DNA from: an uncultured Pelagibacteraceae bacterium
GTDB taxonomy: Bacteria > Pseudomonadota > Alphaproteobacteria > Pelagibacterales > Pelagibacteraceae
Direction: 5' to 3'
Length of the DNA: 64,000 bases
Assembly: GCA_902594825.1 (NCBI GenBank)
Contig: CACJNO010000001.1
Span: 20,413 to 84,412, forward strand
Shown: one piece after another, positions 60,609 through 64,000 of the stretch
Layout of the letters: each line of letters opens with the position of its first letter
Position numbering within the stretch: position 1 is the first letter of the stretch
Notes under the pieces: model-generated
Seen by the model: the letters and a program-made list of their open reading frames with translations, nothing else
What the model was told of the DNA's origin: nothing
Databases searched by the model: none
Made by a program: the position numbers and the translations under genes

Positions 60609-61775
60609 TTAAGCACTTCTGTAAAGCTTTGTCATTACAAATTCTCTATGACCTAAGGCTTCAGCACATGTTAATCTTCCATTAGCAACCCTTAATGTTG
60701 TTTCAATAAGTTTATCTCCTGCCTCTGACATATTCATTTCTCTTGATAGAATTTTTGAAACATCACAATCTATATGTTCACCCATTCCTTTTACAGTAAG
60801 TGGATTTGCAGTTAATTTAACAACAGGCTCTATTGGATTGCCTACTATATTACCTTGTCCAGTTGGAAATAAATGAATATTAAAACCTGCAGCAGCTTGT
60901 AATGTTACACATTCTGCAGCAGCAGAGGAAGTATCCATAAAGTATAATCCTTTACCCTTTTTTGGTTCCTCAGCTGGTTCTAAGACATCAACAAATTTAC
61001 AATTTCCAATTTTTTGAAAATTACCAAATGCCTTTTCCTCTATGGTTGTTAAACCTCCAGCAATATTTCCAGCTGTAGGTTGACTTTCTGAGAGATCATC
61101 TGTCGCCTCTTTTAAAATAAAATCATTATAGGCACTCCAGGTCTTCATAAATTTATCTGATGCCTCTTTTGTTGCACCTCTAGTAGCACAAACTTTTTCT
61201 GCACCAGTAAGTTCTGAAGTTTCACCAAAACACAAATGAACTCCCAGAGGTTCAAGTTTGTCCATTAGATTTCCCACAGTTGGATTAGCAGCTAAGCCTG
61301 AAGTAGTATCAGACTCACCACATTTAACTGAAATCCACAAATCACTGATTGGACATTCCTCTCTCTGTTTTTCTGATGCCCACATAACAAATTCTTGAGC
61401 TTTTTTGGAAGCTCTCATCACTGTACCAATATCACCTGTTCGTTCTATATGAAAACCCTCAACTGGCTTTCCAGTTTTTGCAATTCCATCAACTATTTTC
61501 TTTGTCCATTTAGGCTCAATCCCTATAACAATAACCGCAGCAACGTTAGGATTGCTTCCAGTTCCGATCATTGTTCTAAAATGTAATTCTAAATCAGCAC
61601 CAAATTGAAGTCTTCCATAAGAGTGTGGAAGAGCGATTGTGCCCTTTATATTGTTTGCTACTGCCTCTGCACATGCATTTGAAATATCGTCCACTGGAAG
61701 AATAATTACATGATTTCTAGTTCCCGCTCTCCCGTTCTCTCTTTTGTAGCCTAAAAAACTTTTTGGAATTTCCAT
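60609..61775 (-). CDS. suyB: sulfolactate sulfo-lyase beta subunit
   Basis: 388 residues, UxaA/altronate-dehydratase C-terminal family ([131 protein letters not shown]). With SuyA it splits (R)-sulfolactate to pyruvate and sulfite. The small subunit with the SAF domain is a separate gene 16 bases upstream, as in SuyAB, rather than one fused UxaA. Altronate dehydratase is the alternative; the sulfonate neighbours decide. Confidence 0.9.
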   Translation of the reverse strand: MEIPKSFLGYKRENGRAGTRNHVIILPVDDISNACAEAVANNIKGTIALPHSYGRLQFGADLELHFRTMIGTGSNPNVAAVIVIGIEPKWTKKIVDGIAKTGKPVEGFHIERTGDIGTVMRASKKAQEFVMWASEKQREECPISDLWISVKCGESDTTSGLAANPTVGNLMDKLEPLGVHLCFGETSELTGAEKVCATRGATKEASDKFMKTWSAYNDFILKEATDDLSESQPTAGNIAGGLTTIEEKAFGNFQKIGNCKFVDVLEPAEEPKKGKGLYFMDTSSAAAECVTLQAAAGFNIHLFPTGQGNIVGNPIEPVVKLTANPLTVKGMGEHIDCDVSKILSREMNMSEAGDKLIETTLRVANGRLTCAEALGHREFVMTKLYRSA

Positions 61776-61791
61776 TATATCTATTTTTACT

Positions 61792-62076
61792 TTACCATTT
61801 TTTTGTTTTTACGTTATGTACATGAACATGTTCACCCTTTTTGATTGATTTTACAACTTTACCAATATCATGACCATATTTGAGGATTGTATCTCCCTCT
61901 TTTAAATCTACCATTGCAATTTTATGACCTAAAGGGATTTCATCCATTGATTGAACATTTATTGTACTGTCATTTTCCATTATCCAGCAAGAGCAATCTT
62001 GTTTTGGGGTGATTTTTTCAATAACAACTACCCCTACATTGTCTTTTTGATCATGAATAATAATGTCTGTGGCCAT
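61792..62076 (-). CDS. suyA: sulfolactate sulfo-lyase alpha subunit (SAF domain)
   Basis: 94 residues, SAF-type domain: [67 protein letters not shown]. The IPLGHK, KYG..IG and GEHVH.HN.K..RW signatures match SuyA. Divergent from xsc with 116 bases between, so both ends of sulfonate desulfonation may share a control region. Upstream AT-rich hairpin near 62140-62163 noted. Confidence 0.92.
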   Translation of the reverse strand: MATDIIIHDQKDNVGVVVIEKITPKQDCSCWIMENDSTINVQSMDEIPLGHKIAMVDLKEGDTILKYGHDIGKVVKSIKKGEHVHVHNVKTKKW

Positions 62077-62192
62077 ATATTATGGTGTCGATTTGTTTGT
62101 TTGAATTTTCTAAAATCTTATATATTAATCGCTCAAATTAACAATTATTTTTTAAAAAAATTGTACATACGTAATTTAGAAAGGTTCTATTA

Positions 62193-63977
62193 ATGACAAA
62201 AATGACGACAGAAGAAGCTTTTGTAAAAGTTTTACAAATGCATGGTATTGAACATGCTTTTGGAATAATTGGATCAGCATTCATGCCTATATCTGATATT
62301 TTTCCAGACGCGGGAATTACTTTTTGGGATGTCGCACATGAAACTAATGGTGGTTTAATCGCTGATGGTTACACAAGAGCTACAGGAAAAATGTCAATGG
62401 TCATTGCACAAAATGGACCTGGAATAACTGGTTTAGTTACACCAATTAAAACTGCTTATTGGAATCACACGCCATTATTATTAGTAACACCACAAGCCGC
62501 AAACAAAACAATGGGACAAGGTGGTTTCCAAGAAGTTGAACAAATGAATTTATTTAAAGATATGGTTTGCTATCAAGAAGAAGTTAGAGACCCATCAAGA
62601 ATGGCAGAAGTATTAAATAGAGTAATTGAAAAAGCTATTAGAGGTTCTGCACCCGCTCAAATTAATGTACCGAGAGATTATTGGTGTCAAGTTATTGATA
62701 TTGATCTTCCACCGATTGTAAGATTAGAAAGACAAGGTGGAGGAGCTGATGCAATTTCAAAAGCAGCAGATATTTTGTCAAAGGCAAAATTTCCAGTAAT
62801 TTTATCTGGCGCTGGTGTAGTAATTGGTGGAGCAATTGAAGAGACAAAAAAACTTGCTGAAAAATTAGACTCACCAGTTTGCTCTGGTTACCAACACAAT
62901 GATAGTTTTCCAGGAAGCCACCCTTTAGCAGTTGGGCCATTAGGATATAATGGATCAAAAGCTGCTATGGAATTAATTTCAAAAGCAGATGTTGTTTTAG
63001 CTTTAGGAACTAGATTAAATCCTTTCTCAACTCTTCCAGGTTATGGAATTGATTATTGGCCAAAGAATGCAAATATTATTCAAGTAGATATCAACCCTGA
63101 TAGAATAGGTTTAACAAAAAAAGTTACTGTTGGAATTAGTGGTGATGCAAAATTAGTAGCTCAACAAATTTATGAAAAATTATCATCGAATGCTGGTGAT
63201 ACAGACAGACAAAAAAGGATAGATTTAATTCATCAAACTAAATCAGCTTGGTTACAAAAACTATCTAGTTTAGATCATGAAGATGATGATGAAGGAACAG
63301 TTTGGAATAAAGAAGCAAGAGAAAGAGACTCAGATAGGATGTCACCTCGACAAGCTTGGAGAGCTATTCAAGCAGGTATGCCAGAAGACGTAATTATTTC
63401 AAGTGACATTGGTAATAATTGTGCAATTGGAAATGCGTACCCAACTTTTGAAAAACCTAGAAAGTATTTAGCACCTGGATTATTTGGTCCATGTGGTTAT
63501 GGTTTTCCATCTATATTAGGAGCAAAAATTGGTTGTCCTGATACACCAGTAATTGGTTTTGCTGGTGATGGAGCATTTGGAATTAGTATGAATGAAATGA
63601 GTTCTTGTGCTAGAGAAGAGTGGCCAGCAATTACAATGGTTATTTTTAGAAATTACCAATGGGGTGCAGAAAAAAGAAATACAACACTTTGGTTTGATAA
63701 TAATTTTATAGGTACAGAATTGGATCCTGAATTAAGCTATGCAAAAGTTGCTGATGCTTGTGGATTAAAAGGAGTAACCGCAAGAACCATGGAAGAAACC
63801 ACAAATGCAATAAAAAAATCTTGTGAAGATCAAAAAAAAGGGATTACAACATTCATTGAAGTTATCTTAAACCAGGAACTTGGTGAACCATTTAGAAGAG
63901 ATGCAATGAAAAAGCCAGTTAGAGTTGCTGGTATAGATAAAAATGATATGAAACCTCAAAAATCTTTGAATGGATGA
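62193..63977 (+). CDS. xsc: sulfoacetaldehyde acetyltransferase
   Basis: 594 residues, thiamine-diphosphate enzyme with the usual three domains. The N-terminal HETNGGLIADGYTRATGKMSM holds the activating Glu, and the C-terminal ThDP motif is GFAGDGAFGISMNEMSSCAREEWPAITMVIFRN (GDG...N). Substrate-end matches (WGAEKRNTTLWFDNNFIG, REWPA) fit Xsc, not acetolactate synthase. Converts sulfoacetaldehyde plus phosphate to acetyl phosphate and sulfite. AAGGTT lies 11 bases before the first ATG; a second ATG is three codons on. Complete within the window. Confidence 0.93.
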   Translation: MTKMTTEEAFVKVLQMHGIEHAFGIIGSAFMPISDIFPDAGITFWDVAHETNGGLIADGYTRATGKMSMVIAQNGPGITGLVTPIKTAYWNHTPLLLVTPQAANKTMGQGGFQEVEQMNLFKDMVCYQEEVRDPSRMAEVLNRVIEKAIRGSAPAQINVPRDYWCQVIDIDLPPIVRLERQGGGADAISKAADILSKAKFPVILSGAGVVIGGAIEETKKLAEKLDSPVCSGYQHNDSFPGSHPLAVGPLGYNGSKAAMELISKADVVLALGTRLNPFSTLPGYGIDYWPKNANIIQVDINPDRIGLTKKVTVGISGDAKLVAQQIYEKLSSNAGDTDRQKRIDLIHQTKSAWLQKLSSLDHEDDDEGTVWNKEARERDSDRMSPRQAWRAIQAGMPEDVIISSDIGNNCAIGNAYPTFEKPRKYLAPGLFGPCGYGFPSILGAKIGCPDTPVIGFAGDGAFGISMNEMSSCAREEWPAITMVIFRNYQWGAEKRNTTLWFDNNFIGTELDPELSYAKVADACGLKGVTARTMEETTNAIKKSCEDQKKGITTFIEVILNQELGEPFRRDAMKKPVRVAGIDKNDMKPQKSLNG

Positions 63978-64000
63978 TATAAAAATAAGTTCTAATAGAA

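Noticed and set aside
62140..62163. A/T hairpin ACAATT...AATTGT ahead of xsc
   Set aside because: Made almost only of A and T in an AT-rich gap, so chance pairing is likely; not called as a terminator or operator.
1..64000. CRISPR arrays, insertion sequences, prophage, rRNA genes
   Set aside because: No regularly spaced repeats, transposase or integrase proteins, phage structural genes or rRNA segments were seen in any part of the window.

Overview
The window is about 64 kb of a very AT-rich, tightly packed bacterial chromosome. Many neighbouring genes overlap by 1-20 bases, there are few long gaps, and no insertion sequence, prophage, rRNA or CRISPR array was seen. The base composition, protein style and gene set (TauABC, Tpa, Xsc, SuyAB, AprBA with a membrane anchor, HpsN-like dehydrogenase, TRAP transporter, AmtB, ScfR/RamB-type regulator beside isocitrate lyase) suggest a marine alphaproteobacterium of the SAR11 clade (Candidatus Pelagibacter or a close relative). 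This is a judgement from protein content, not a database match.

Layout. 1-3 kb: the 3' end of ppc, then ccdA, an azoreductase-like flavoprotein and a gamma-butyrobetaine-hydroxylase-like oxygenase. 3.1-6.9 kb: a HisN-like phosphatase, a tandem SMR transporter pair that lacks the family glutamate, and a run of small membrane, NTF2-like, DUF1330 and secreted proteins. 7-9.6 kb: cysK-cysE, a VOC protein and a LysE/ArgO exporter. 9.6-21.8 kb: a sulfonate island, with tauABC, a sulfolactate-dehydrogenase-like gene, pta and hpsN on the minus strand, divergent from tpa, ald and a DMGDH-like flavoenzyme. 21.8-29.3 kb: a BASS transporter, an unknown two-HTH regulator, two paralogous tail-anchored miniproteins, DprE2-like and DPPR-synthase-like genes around a radical SAM protein, tRNA-Met(CAU) and an ABC-2 exporter. 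29.3-33.9 kb: aceA, a ScfR/RamB-like regulator with repeated operators, and small acetyltransferase-like proteins. 34-42.4 kb: a TRAP transporter, SDR, ALDH, Fe-ADH, an amidotransferase and an RseP-like protease. 42.5-50.4 kb: HU, AmtB, a glycosyltransferase, a rhodanese, an HCCA isomerase, an ABA4-like protein, RecX, CysQ-like, DUF3553 and MnmA. 50.4-55.7 kb: MetC-like, MFS, pabB-pabA-pabC and HIT. 55.8-64 kb: aprMBA, a TauE/SafE exporter, suyAB and xsc.

How it fits together. Taurine enters by TauABC and is transaminated by Tpa, with Ald recycling alanine and releasing ammonium. Xsc makes acetyl phosphate and sulfite, and Pta turns acetyl phosphate into acetyl-CoA, which AceA can channel into the glyoxylate shunt. 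A second route runs from dihydroxypropanesulfonate (HpsN) to sulfolactate, which SuyAB splits to pyruvate and sulfite. Sulfite can be oxidised by AprBA/AprM or exported by the TauE-like protein. CysE/CysK and MetC serve sulfur assimilation. The two sulfonate clusters lie about 34 kb apart, with unrelated genes between.

Six short genes (27-58 codons) were read directly from gaps: a 53-codon ORF upstream of aceA, a 54-codon membrane protein after the regulator, a 45-codon membrane protein, a 58-codon DUF3553 protein, a 27-codon Lys/Arg-rich protein with a good ribosome binding site, and a 44-codon membrane protein after aprA. The only gap over 300 bases between long genes is 30607-30931. It holds the 53-codon ORF and the repeated ATTTACAAA sites.
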